Part shown: positions 34,501-45,834 of the stretch, in pieces | Numbering within the stretch: the first letter of the stretch is position 1 | How the letters are laid out: every line of letters starts with the position of its first letter | Assembly (NCBI GenBank): GCA_030549495.1 | Contig: JAUIRK010000046.1 | Span: 372,001-436,000 of the forward strand | Direction: 5' to 3' | Length of the DNA stretch: 64,000 nucleotides | DNA from: Nectonema munidae | Taxonomy: Eukaryota; Nematomorpha; Nectonematoida; Nectonematidae | Position numbers and translations under genes: made by a program | Notes under the pieces: generated by a model | The model's database searches: none | Seen by the model: the letters and a program-made list of their open reading frames with translations, nothing else | What the model was told of the DNA's origin: nothing

Positions 34501-37500
34501 GAGATTTCAACAAAATTATAGAACAGCTTGAAATATTATGTATTCAGTACTTTAATAAACTTATCAGGTTTTCCAACTTTTATGAAGAATCTGAAATAGA
34601 AAATGTATTTTCTATTTTAGCCAACTTCAAAATATGACTGAAGATTCCTACAAATCTTTTTTTAAAACCTGTCATAATGAAGAAGGGAAAATTTCAAATG
34701 AAAATTCCATTGTACTCAGGCAAAAATCTTTCTCTATCATATTCTTCCAAAATTTAATGCCAAAATGCTCACATCTCTTCAATACTCTAAATGGTTTCAT
34801 TATCTTATTCTACAATGCTCTCTATTTTTCCTATATATATTTATATATTGTTGTCGATGCCCCCATCCATAAAAAAAGTTCATGGTTCAGATGAATATTA
34901 TAATAGTCTGAGTAGAACCACTCCTATGTCTATAAAGTTTTAAATACATTTATACATGTTATTTCACTTGTTGAGCAAGTTTTCACGGGTATGTTCTATA
35001 AATGTGACGGATGTTAGAATTACTTTTTTTAGAGGATGATGTTAGAATTAACTTTTTTAGTTATTTATTATCCAAAATTTTTTAGGTTGATTGAAAGTCT
35101 TATTTTTCTTTTTAGTCAGAAACAGATTCAATTTTCTGATAATTTGATATTTATTTATTTTGAAAGGTATTATCAATAATCTTTAATTTTTATGTCTTTA
35201 AATAAATAATATTATATAAAAATATACAATATCTTTAAATTAATATAATAATCTTTAATTTAGCTCAGCCATTTTGACAAAAAGCTGGGCATTAATTCTA
35301 GATTCCAACCATTTTAAACAAAAATTCTAGTATATAGGGATCAATTCTTGGGACCGGTCAAATTAGGATAAAAATTTAACACAAATGTCAAAAAAAGAAA
35401 GCATATTCTTTGATTTAAAAAAAGAAAAACAAAATATTTTAATAAATAGTTATATCTCATCATCTTCATCTTAATTTATTATGGGATTATTTTTCATGAA
35501 TACAGACTACGTGATGCTTTCCTAATCCGGCACTTTTTTTTTGTAAATAATAACGTCCATTGACTATTTTGTATTTCTTAATTTATTAATGCGACAAATT
35601 TTGATTCCGACTACGACATACTTTTATAATTCCATTTATATACGACTAACCTATATAGATTACTTTTTAATCCGACTTTTCAATTTAGATTTAATATTAT
35701 AGATTCCGATAAGTATTTTATCGTAAGCAAATTGTTAAACATTTTTTGCGATAAATCGAGAATAAAATGCCACAAAGTTTGAACATAAGACAAGCAATTC
35801 TATAGCAGGGAATAGTGTTTCAGCTCAGACTATTGAAAATTGCTTTCGTCATGTGGGAATTTTTCTATATACATCCGATGTAGAAGTGAACAAAGAATAT
35901 TCACCGCATCCAAAAGAAAGAGAAACGATAGAAGATTTAGAAACTTTAATGCAACAGTTGCCAGGATCTATTATGACAAGTAAAAATTATATAGAGGCTG
36001 AAAATGAAGTTGAAACAACAAGAAATTTAACAGATGAAGAAATCGTTGAAATTGTTGCTCCAGCTGAAGAAAGAAACGGTGGTAGTTCTTTTAATATTGG
36101 AATTGATGAATCAAACTCTGATACACAGCCTCCGACATCCATTAAAGAAATGCCGTCTTATTTAAGTGGAGCAATAAAATTTTGTGAAGAAAATGAAGAT
36201 TTCTCCCAATTTTTAGACGTTTTATCTTTAATTTTAAGTCAAGTGAATAATAAAAGTGAGAAAAGAATGAAACAAGTTAGTATGGAAAAGTTTTTAGTAT
36301 AAATTTCAATAAAATTTTCAATTGTTCAAAAATTTCTTTTTGTTTTGCGATTTTGAATGTAAAAAATTTTTAATCCGAAATTTCTTAACCCGACCTCACT
36401 AATGCTGTAACCATAGATGTCGGATTAGCTACATAAATGATAATACAGAATATACACAAATAGAAAAGAGAATTGAAGCTGTGCACTGTGTTTTTACGCT
36501 GACAACATTACTCAAATTTTAATAATGTTCAATAGCATAATGTTATAAAAATTTTGGATAAAGTAAACATTGAAAAAATCTTAAAAATACTTTGCGGTAT
36601 ATAGAAAAAAGAAAAATGATTGAAAATTGCGGATGTTGAAACTCAAATGATCCGCGGATGTTAAGAGAATGTAAAAAAAATGCGAATAATTCGCATGAGC
36701 GAATGTGGATATCCGATACATCTCTTGTATGTGCCTAGTCAGGCTATGTTTTATTAAAGTTTTATTAAGGCCACTTTTTTGACCACTTTTTCTACTTTTT
36801 AACAAGTTTATCTCTAAATTATTGTTTTAATTTTTTCATATTTCTTAAAATCTTTTTTCCAATTATCAGGTCTTGTTGTACATTTTACTTGACAACTGAC
36901 ACCTTTTTCTTCACCATCTTTTTAGCTAATTTATATTCTCCTTTATTTTTCAGATTTATTTTCTCATGATATTTTTTCTAACAACTCATTTCCAAGCCTT
37001 CTCAAATCTTCTGTCACTGTTTCCCAATTTTTTTTCTGAAATTCTTTTCCTTAGTTGAATGGTTGCTTAATCGTAAACTTGTGCTTACCCTCTTTCTTCT
37101 CTTTAATATTGTCCTAATTTATTTAATAAGCCAACTTTTGATGATTAATCTACCCAAAATATTTTACCTGTCACTAAATTTGCTTTCACAGGTGACTTGG
37201 CAAACACCTTTTCTCATTATATTAAAATAAACTTATCCATATACAGCAAATCAAAAATGCTCAATTTAATTATGAAAATACTTTTGTCACTCAAGATTTA
37301 AATTGCGGTTACTTTTTAAGTTTGGTTAATTTGTGGTCAAATATTTTTGAATAATTTTCGTCCCATTTAGCAAATCGACCTTTCTCTATTTCATCATGAC
37401 ATTATTTTTGTCAATATATACACATGTAATAAATACTACTTTTCAATGTGGTTAAAATGGTTATATATTTACTTAGTTCAGCACTACATTGACTTTTATA

Positions 37501-40500
37501 TATTTAAGCACAAACGATAAAATAATTTTCTTTCTTGATATAATAATGATGTTATCCATCTCATAAATAGGAATGGGACCAAATTTTGATCAAAGCAACC
37601 TGAGATCATGTTAGAAGATAAAAGGTTATAAAATTAAAATTTTTAATTCTCATAAAATTTCCAATAAGCTTATCATATTATAGTATATTTAAAGATAAAT
37701 AATAAATTCAGCAATAAAATTTTATAAAAATTGTAAAATTACATGGTGGAAAATATTACTGGCTGCTAATCTAACTAAACTGAGCACTTTTGGTCCTCCT
37801 TGGTTTGATTCTTGTTCTCTATTTTATCCTTCCCTTAGTTTACTAATTAAAGAGGGAGCTTTGAACTATAAATCTCAATCGGACTTCTATTGTTTTGCTT
37901 ACAAATACACTCTCAGCTTGTAGCCCACTTCATTTTCCCATACTTTATATGACATGTAATTTTGCTCTTATTTCTAAACCGACCCTACCTTGGTAGCTCT
38001 ACTTTCATCAGTAATTCATTTTGTGCAATCTATGTTCGAAAAAACTTTTCAGAGATTTAATTAGCTCAGAATTCAAGCGATTTCATAACTTTTCTATTGA
38101 AGAATCTCTTTGTTGATCCTGTCTTTTTTTATCAATATAATGTGTTGTATTATCAGTGGTTATGAACAAATATCACTCTGAATATTTGCTAATTAATCCC
38201 TTTTCAAAATTCTTGTTGTTGGTGAATCCATTCATAATCGTCTTTTTTCAATTACAAAAACTTTTCCACTTCTAAAATATTCACTAATTCACACGGAAGA
38301 AAAAAATTTGTCAAATTTGATTCACATTTATAAAAAAAATTTGAGAATAGATATATCTTCAACTATTGGTGTCTGTCATATTTAGGTAACTCTAACTGTT
38401 TGAAAATTTTAGATAACTTTTTTAGTCAATTGATGTTTGAAATATTAACTAATAAGATTAAGGTTTACAGATTTTTGATTCATAATGTAGGAGCTTCTTC
38501 TTCACGAAGATGTTTTTTGAAAATCTCAATACTAGATTTTTACACCAACTTCTATTTCATTGGAAAACGGTATATCCTCCATGTAGTGTCGGATCCAAGG
38601 GGGAGGCCTCATGGGCCTAGCCCCCCGCCCCCTATGAAAAATGGCTTCGAAAATTACCCTTACATGTATAAAAAATAAAATTTTGCAATTTATTCATGGC
38701 AAAATAATGTTAAAAATATGAAAACAGGTCATTAGTGATTCTAAAACACAATACAGCTGTCGTATTCTCTGAAGACTTTTTGCAAAAAAATTAAATTGAT
38801 TTCGGCCCTTCTGGATCCGCCACTTGATTTAAAATTTTATAATTTTGTGGTTTTCTAATGAAACTCACAAAATTGATTGACACTTATATTTTTTGAAAAC
38901 CAAATTTCAAAAAATGACCCCGGAATTTAAATTGGCATGCTTGATTTAGTATTTAAATGTGTATTTTTTTTAAATTTGAATAATATTCATATATATAATT
39001 TTCAGGCGAAAACCACATATTTTATTGACACTTTCAGAATTTTTCACACCCTAAATACGAAAATTGAAAACGGAAATAAAGTCAGCGTTGTTGATTTAAT
39101 ATAAAAATATATATTTTATTTAAAATTTGAATAATATTCTTGGAGAAAAATTTCAGGCCTAAACCGCAAACTTGATTGGCACTTTGGCACCCTAATTGCA
39201 AAATTTTAGTTCGTAAATGAAATCAGCATGATTGATTTAGTATAGAAATATTTATTCTGTTTAAAATTTGAACAATATTTTTCGACACATTTTTCAGGCG
39301 AAAACAATAAATTTGATTTTTTTTCTAGGCAAATTTAACATCTAATAAATTTTTGATTAACATTTGCTTCAAAGTTGTCATCTTTATTGGAAAAATATGT
39401 ATATATTTTTGATTAACATTTGCTTCAAAGTTGTCATCTTTATTGGAAAAATATGTATATATAACTGTTATGTGTTGCAATATATATATGAATATAAATT
39501 TTCAAGAGTTTATAGGATATAATATAAACACTAAGTTATAAGTTATAGACATTATAATATAAAATTTTTGTTGAAAAAAATGTACATTTGATTTTGATTG
39601 ACAGTTTTTAACATGAGAGGGTCTTTCAACTACTATGAAAATAGTATCAAAAGAGGCATCGAATGATTTTAGAAAAAGTCACAAAGTTTGAAGGCATATT
39701 CAGCCAATTTTGTACAATAGACATTTTAGTTGAGGGGGGGGGGGGGTCTAAAATGTCCCACCCCTCACTGTTCGGGTTAAGAATGTTTTTCTCTGTTTCT
39801 TAACAGCCTTCTTGTGAGATATAACGACTCATGATATTTATAAGTTCTCACAGATTAAGCTTTAAACATATGCTTCTGTCGGGCGTTCGCTTAACATCAA
39901 ACACTTCCTCTTTTAACTCAGCACTTAAAATGATTACTACACCCTTATCTCTTCTATCTTTTTCTGAATAGAACAATCTAAATTAATTTCCTAGATCTCT
40001 AACTTTATCGCTCCTTCTCTTCATTTCTTTAACACACAGAAAAAATATTAAATCTAAAATTTTTTGTGCCAAAAATAAAAATGATTTCCAATTCATAGCA
40101 AATAAAAAAGATTGTAGAATTTTTTAATTGTTCACTTTAAAACCTTGCACTTACTATTTACCCCCTGATTACGGACATGCATACATGTATATAATTCTTA
40201 AAAGTCTAATACTTTGTATTGAACAACTATTTTTTCGCCTTTACTCACCATCAAAGTATTTTTTTATTAGACACACAACCTTTTGATGAAAGTTTTGAAT
40301 CTTCCTTCAACCCTTGCAACAGCATACTCTGCCAATTGTATGAAGAATATAGAGAAAATTTAGTCCTGGCTTCCACACGTTCTTCCAACCTCTTTATTTA
40401 CTACTCACATATATTCGCTTCTACTGAATTAAGCTATGATATCCTAACCCACCTACCAGATCCCATTTTACTTCGTAAAACCATCAAAGAAGAAACAGAA

Positions 40501-43500
40501 GTATTATTGAAATTTACTTTACCTTGAGAATATTTTTTAGTTTAATATTTTGCATGAATTCAAGAACAAGGATATATTAATCTTCAATCTTCTCTTGTCT
40601 GAAAGTAGATTGATTCAATTTTCGTATAAATTATGCTTATTGGCCAATTAAATCCTTTAAAAGAACAGTTAATTATAAATATTTTGTTTATCACTATAAA
40701 TTTGATTGGTGGGCTCTATTTATGCAAATTATAATCAGAGAACCAAAAAATGGTAGAATAATTTGGAAGTTTTGTTTTATACAGACAAACGTAACTAAAG
40801 AAAGATTTAACAGAAAAACATCACGTTTGTATTTTCGATTCACGAAAAACGGCCATCCAGATTTTTTTGTTTTAAAAAATTTACTTTCAGTTTAGAAAAA
40901 TGAGACTGAATTAAAGCATTCTCTATTAAAAGTATGGTTTGTTTAGCCAGAGACAAGTGGCAATGTATAGAGGTTTTAAAATTAAATTTGAAATAAAATA
41001 TTTCTATAGTTGAATTGTTGGCACACCTACACAGTTTATTTTGTTTTAGATTTAACTCTATCTATGGAATCAGGTGTTCGATCTAGAAGAAAATCCCATT
41101 CTATTTTTAATGTTTTTCTTAACCGAGTTTAAGATTTTTAAACATGCATAATATATATTAAACTCTTTAATATTGCTCGCTAATTTTTTTGTAGACGTTT
41201 AGACAGCCCTAAATATTTGAAATGAAAGTGTAGTATTCATATGTTTTATTTCTAAACTGTGTGAAGTTTGCTAATATATTTTTCTATCAACATATATCGA
41301 TTTGCAAACTATATTTTGAAATTTTATACATTTGTTAAGCTAATTGTCAAAGTAAAATATATTTATAAATTCTACCTGTCTTGATTTGAAAAATGAACTA
41401 ACATATCTTTTCGATTTTAAATACCAGAGTAGAAGTAGCTCTTTAAAATATCATCAATTTATTTAAAAAATCATTTAAAAATTCAAAACAACTGATTTTT
41501 CATTTTCTAAATGAATTTTAAGCATGAAAATTTGAAGTAAAATATGTAATATATAACATTAGGCAAAATTTAGAATAACAGTTGAAACGTTTTAGATATT
41601 AAATACTCTTCAGACATGTTTATTCAACCCTTCAGACCGCCTATCCTTTTCGAGGAATCGGAAAGGATCGTAAATTTTCGCGATACGTGAAAAACACGAT
41701 TCTTACGCTTCTCGATTAATCGTCCCATCATCATCATGCGCCTATGTTTCATTCAATTCAAGATAGGCCTCCATGTTCTATAAAAATTTTAATAGTAGAA
41801 GTTGCTGTATACATAGTTGTTTTTTGTTACTTAGTTAGTGAGGTTTTTGTTTAATTAGTTTGGCTTTTTTATCATTTAGATTTAATTAGTGATATTATTT
41901 AATTATATTTATTAATTTTGGAACGAATGAAAAATTCATTTAAAGAACGAAAGGGATCATTTTAGGAATATCCGTCCAACTTTTTTTTATCGTAACCAAT
42001 CTTCTCAAGACGTGAAAATGTCTGTTTTAAGTTTTTCTTAAATAAGTAAGTAATGAATAAATTTTATTTACTTTTTAAAAATAGATAAAACCTTAATTTA
42101 ACGTATCAATGATATAATATTATTGATCTATTAATGAATAAATCAGAAATCAAGTTTTGAAATGATGTCAAGAGTTTTATACCATTTATGCTTTTATTTT
42201 ATAGGCATTCACATTCTCAAAATACAACGTTAAGAATATAAGTTTGGCTTTGCAAATTTAATAATTTGTAATATAATTTATCGTATAAAATGTTTATTCG
42301 TTTTTTTTAACATTTGTCATCTCTCGTTGCTGACATAATCACATTTTCAAAGATTGAATTCTTTCACAAAGTTTTTCTCAAACGCTAAAAAAAATTTGCA
42401 ATCAATAAAATCTATATTTTCAATGTAAATTTGAATAAAAATTAACCTTAACTTGGCATTCAAACCTAGGGTTAGACTAAAACTGCAACTTTTCAATAGG
42501 TTAAGTATAACATGATGCATAATTGCCATTTTTATTGCTATTAACGCAAACGTACAAAAATGGCCATTAAGTGCAAGTTTTAGCGTAAACTACACGATAT
42601 GGCAAAATTATTGTCTAGAGTAGATTGTGTACGTATGCGCCATTTTCATGATGAAAAATCTGGTCTGTCCATACTTTACTTCAGAGTTGGCCAACTTTTT
42701 ATAGCATGTGCGCCAAATAATTTGTTAACATGTAACTCAATTTTAAATCTTAAATTTATCATTGATAACAAATTTATGAGGCAAAAATTCTAATGAAAAT
42801 CAATTTAAAAAAAGTGTAAAAACAAAAAAATTTTAAAAGGCAATTCAAAATTTTTATATTGCAAAGAAATCATTTTTCTTTCTCATTTATTTATGTACAA
42901 CTGCTTTCATTAGTATTTGGCTTTCTTTGTATCAACGATCATAAAATTAAGAAAAAATTTAAGTCATTTTTAGCATAACAAGCAAATAATGCGGTATTTA
43001 TGATTATACAAACTGGCCACCATACAAAAAGTCGGGCATTAAAAGGAGTTGAGAAAAATAGGCCAAACACAACTGAGAAGAGTATTATTTGTAAATCTGT
43101 TTGGAAAGACAAATTAAGCAATGAAAAAATGAGAATTTATGTAATGTAAATGAAATCAATAAAGTAATAGAGAGGCAAAGATTAAGGTGGTTTGGGCATA
43201 TAGACAGAAGACCAGCTGAAGAGTTCATTAATATAGCGTACGACAGCAAACTATAGGTAAATCTAAGGGTAGACCAAAATTAGCATGCAAAGAAGTAGTT
43301 CTTAAGGATATGAAAAAAAGAAATTTGAAAATAGGGGATGAACAAAATAGGGAATTTTGAAAATGTAAAATTAGGTAGTCTTTTTTATATGTTTTCATAG
43401 TTGCAATACCGGCTAGACCCTAGCTTGCTGGCAAAGTAGCCGTAAAACCGATTAATTATAGAATCTACACGGCTCATCAATCCAACTTGTTTTCTGGTTT

Positions 43501-44118
43501 CAGGATGGAGAGGTGCATGAAAGCTCCATGGAATTCGTCTCTACGCCATCGAATGCCCTAAACAAAACCCTCCTGTTCATAACAGAAACGATTTTAGCGC
43601 ACTTCGGCTTCAACTTTTCTCTCAAGATGTTGCATGTGGTGAAAGGCGGCTTTCTACGCCGGTGTTTCCTCAAAATGAAAAGCGTCTGCGAAGTGAGTAG
43701 GGAGTACGCCATTTCCGCCAGTGCCAATGAAAAGCTCTCACAAAAACGACACAGCATGCAATTTCTATACGACTTCAACTTGTTAAAAACGCTGTATGCA
43801 GATCACGGTGATGGTGATGCCGCTTTTTTGGGCGAAATCCTAAATGTTAAAAGGAAGCAATTCGACCCCGTTGACTTTGCACTCATCAACCCAGAAATAC
43901 AGACACACGTAGAAACGTTTATTTCCACTTCCTCCCTCTCCTTAGGCTTTTTCTCGAGTATAGAACATTGCAGCATCCCACGAAATGATAGTAGCGATGC
44001 CTGCGAAATAGAAAGTATTAATAAAAGTAACATTGTACAAAAAGAAATCCCCCTTCAAAGCATTCAGGCATTAGATCCCTCATCCCCTGATTTTATCGAT
44101 GATATTGATCAATTTTAG
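22558..44118 (+). CDS. COG1: Conserved oligomeric Golgi complex subunit 1 (COG1), about 14 exons
   Basis: COG1 is the lobe-linking subunit of the eight-protein COG tether that recycles Golgi enzymes. Exons read by eye: 22558-22691, 24631-24697, 24755-24852, 27554-27770, 27956-28070 (or to 28105), 29663 (or 29689)-30413, 31144-31185 (weak), 31458-31574, 32063-32191, 32395-32541, 33579-33660, 34621-34793 (weak), 40271-40500 and 43504-44118 (TAG). The N-terminal Vps51-like helix pair (ENYQNLLDSASKLSQMHEIA), LQELLSS, LSKLINEWL and SNALNKTLLFITETILAHFG align by memory with human COG1. So do LQFLYDFNLLKTLY-type residues (here MQFLYDFNLLKTLY) and the final DPVDFALINPEI segment. Total about 970 residues, close to human. 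Phases agree except at exon 11/12, which is unresolved. Divergence is high, so a fast-evolving lineage is likely. Confidence 0.85.
22735..24110 (-). pseudogene. Old hAT transposase, ZBED5/SCAND3-like, in COG1 intron 1
   Basis: On the minus strand, pieces in several frames match one family in order: LSNDTVRRLREMFDDMS, FFAQVDETMDAANLSLPFV, NLVDNFLFYET, IGTKC and HKTIPDELKNVFNEVIKTL-type residues, then the LDMNVKFSDVRF region. The longest open piece is 23421-23149. Many stops and frameshifts interrupt it, so it is inactive and old. The left edge reads CAGGGGCTCACATCCGGG, possibly the terminal repeat; the right end is uncertain (24110-24420). It lies antisense inside the first COG1 intron. Confidence 0.7.
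25270..25390 (+). mobile_element. Possible tRNA-derived SINE fragment
   Basis: B-box-like GGTTCAAACC at about 25321 preceded by an A-box-like CGCCTGGCTAGGGA. No flanking duplication was seen. Within COG1 intron 3. Confidence 0.3.
26567..27216. mobile_element. hAT-type MITE in COG1 intron 3
   Basis: Ends TAGTGATGTAGCGATC and GATCGGTACATCATTA are imperfect inverted repeats. Both are flanked by TTAGTTAG (26559-26566 and 27217-27224), though the flanking DNA is itself TTAG-rich, so the duplication could be partly fortuitous. It is 650 bp, with no ORF of note. Confidence 0.7.
29017..29157 (-). other. Unassigned coding-like segment antisense in COG1 intron 5
   Basis: Minus-strand open stretch TFDRRHDAQKIVDHLQKLHF then LKEVESALKSSEARL, ending NNSE-stop. 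It is helical in character and more GC-rich than its surroundings. A second frame just upstream (ETCYGHFAVERL) looks like its continuation with one shift. It could be the last exon of a nested gene or a decayed retrocopy; I do not recognise it. Confidence 0.35.
32207..32332. mobile_element. piggyBac-like MITE filling most of a short COG1 intron
   Basis: Begins CCCGTTAACGCCCAATGT, ends GTCGTTGACGGG, flanked by TTAA at 32203-32206 and 32333-32336. It contains a perfect 16-bp palindrome at 32223-32238. At 126 bp it is not coding. The host intron runs 32192-32394. Confidence 0.88.
34621..34793 (+). other. Uncertain COG1 exon 12
   Basis: Pyrimidine-rich acceptor, open frame QLQNMTEDSYKSFF..., and a GT at 34794 whose phase joins exactly to exon 13 (40271). 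Its start phase does not fit the best exon 11 donor (33661) but would fit weaker donors nearby. Confidence 0.4.
35510..36440 (+). mobile_element. pogo/Tigger-family element, internally deleted
   Basis: TAATCCGGCAC near the left edge and GTCGGATTAG near the right edge form an inverted repeat, with several ATTCCGA/AATCCGAC subterminal copies. The limits are approximate. It sits inside COG1 between exons 12 and 13. Confidence 0.6.
35803..36302 (+). pseudogene. Tigger-type transposase, C-terminal remnant
   Basis: Starts within VSAQTIENCFRHVGIF, the typical end of the DDE domain of Tigger/JRK proteins. It then has an acidic stretch, TSIKEMPSYLSGAIKFCEEN and the family ending KQVSMEKFLV-stop. About 155 codons are intact, with no N-terminal DNA-binding (CENP-B) or DDE core, so it cannot transpose. 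Confidence 0.8.
36830..37220 (-). pseudogene. Possible LINE coding fragment
   Basis: Minus-strand reading gives NWETVTEDLRRLGNELLEK and GEYKLAKKMVKKKVSVVK, reminiscent of the linker between endonuclease and reverse transcriptase in RTE-like LINEs. Broken by stops; weak. Confidence 0.3.
38585..38824. mobile_element. MITE with GGATCC-bearing terminal repeats
   Basis: Ends AGTGTCGGATCCA and TGGATCCGCCACT are inverted repeats with one mismatch. It is 240 bp, with no clear target duplication, so the superfamily is unassigned. GC-rich ends contrast with the AT-rich body. Confidence 0.6.
39351..39462 (+). repeat. Tandem duplication, 56 bp x 2
   Basis: Two adjacent, essentially identical copies containing GATTAACATTTGCTTCAAAG. 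In the COG1 intron before exon 13. Confidence 0.85.
43149..43378 (+). pseudogene. LINE reverse-transcriptase protein, 3' tail fragment
   Basis: Reads NEINKVIERQRLRWFGHID, then after a one-base shift GKSKGRPKLACKEVVLKDMK and ends near REF-stop-KCKIR. This RLRWFGH...GRPK pattern marks the C terminus of RTE/CR1-like LINE polyproteins. At least one frameshift and one internal stop. Lies 126 bp upstream of the last COG1 exon, same strand. Confidence 0.75.
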
Positions 44119-45387
44119 CATATACATATATATGCCCTATCTTTAATAAAAATTTCAAATAGCTTTTGCAGAAAGTATAAAGATTTCATTCAAAGACCTA
44201 TTTCAAGGGTTCAATTTTATTCATCATTAAAAATATTTTAGACATGGATTCAATTTTACGATTTGAATGAAGCCTTTTTCCAACACTTGAGTCTAAACAT
44301 AAAACTCTATTATTGCTATTTCATTCTTCAATAATATCCGTATTTTCGAAATTTCCTAAAACTTATAATATTTTGATAGTACCTTTTGAAATTGACCTTC
44401 AAAACTTTTTGTTATGGAATGGATCTTGCGACATAACTATATAATTTTTTTTATAAGTTATTATAACTTGTGAAACTAAGAATGCAGCAAAAATTTTATT
44501 GTCTTAAAAACTAAGCTTTGTTATCTAGGTTTCTCCATTATTTTTTATTTACAGCTAGTGTTTCATATGTGATATGTTAGTATATTTTTATCAACTCATT
44601 GACAGATCGTATTTTTATTTAAACAAATTATTCTTGATTTTTTAATTAAATTTCAAAAAATAATAAATAGAGATATCTTATATAATCTCGGTCTAACTAT
44701 TATTAAACACGAGCCTATACTTTTTTATAGAAATCGCCATTTTTTACTATTTAACGCGAATTTTTTTCTCATTATTTTCTTTGCTGCGCATTTCGTCTAA
44801 CTAAAGTAAGATAAAATTTAAATGGAAATCTACTCATTTGTTTTTTTTAATTTATTTGTGCCTAGTCTTCTAATTTTGTTAAGTCTTTATTTCTAATTTT
44901 TTGTATCGTATTGATTTTATTATTAAGTTTTTGTTTTTTCTAATTTTTGTATCGTATTGGTTTTATTAAGTTTTTGTTTTTTTCAAGTTAGTTATTGTTT
45001 TTAAAGTGAGAAGGCCTAGAAAAGCAATTGTTCAGATCCCTAGGGTGATATAATTTCTGTATTTTAGGAATTTTTTCTACGAATTTTAATTCTAAGTTTT
45101 TTCAGAATCTCAATTTTTTAAAGGTAAAAATCATATATTCATTTCCAATTTATCTCTCTGAAGCAGAAAGTTTGATATGAAAGTGAAACTTTTATTGGTG
45201 ATTCAATTCAAAGATTTACATTATTTTCTCAAAGGTTGTCGTGTTTAAAACTAAAAAAAGTCGATCATGAAAAAATATTTGTCTCTTCCGCTTCACAATT
45301 GATTTTCATTGTTTTCAATGAAATAATATATGACCGCTGATCAGTCCAGCTTGCGTCGAATAGTTTGACCCATATAATCTAAATAAG
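44119..45387. other. Intergenic DNA after COG1
   Basis: Apart from the COG1 polyadenylation signal and an imperfect 46-bp tandem repeat at 44892-44986 (GTATCGTATTG units), nothing is recognised. Confidence 0.5.
44145..44150 (+). terminator. COG1 polyadenylation signal
   Basis: AATAAA 27 bp after the COG1 stop codon. This is very short for a 3' UTR but typical of compact invertebrate genes. Confidence 0.5.
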
Positions 45388-45663
45388 AGTGCCGGTGGCA
45401 TGTGGGTTAGACCTCAGGGATTTCATTTTATAGGTCTCGGGTAGGGGTGCACCGAATAGTGAAATTTATTAACCGGCCAGATACCGGATAGGTTTAATAG
45501 TTTAATAGTATCCGGCCGGATAGTTCAACCGGATAATATTTACTAAAAGTGAATGACTCATGTTAGAAGAGCATAGTAACTACTTCCTCTTCATAATATT
45601 ACTCAACATTATCAGTATGCGATTTGATATTTGTATTTAATCATATTCTCATTAATCATCATC

Positions 45664-45704
45664 ACTATTTAATGCATACATACACAATGTATGCATTAAA
45701 TAGT
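45664..45704. repeat. Perfect hairpin, 18-bp arms
   Basis: ACTATTTAATGCATACAT, a 5-base spacer, then its exact reverse complement. It lies inside the hAT element, between the left terminal repeat and the transposase start. Confidence 0.85.
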
Positions 45705-45834
45705 ATTAATATAAGTGTATTAAATATAAGTGTATTACACATATATGTTAGTTCTTTTTCTTTTTGTTTAAGAAGTCTGAGAGCTAACGTTAACATTTAC
45801 TTGCCTTATAATTTTGTGTTAATTTTTGGTCACG

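Noticed and set aside
43500-44033. Minus-strand ORFs over the last COG1 exon
   Set aside because: The + strand frame carries clear COG1 motifs and ends next to AATAAA.
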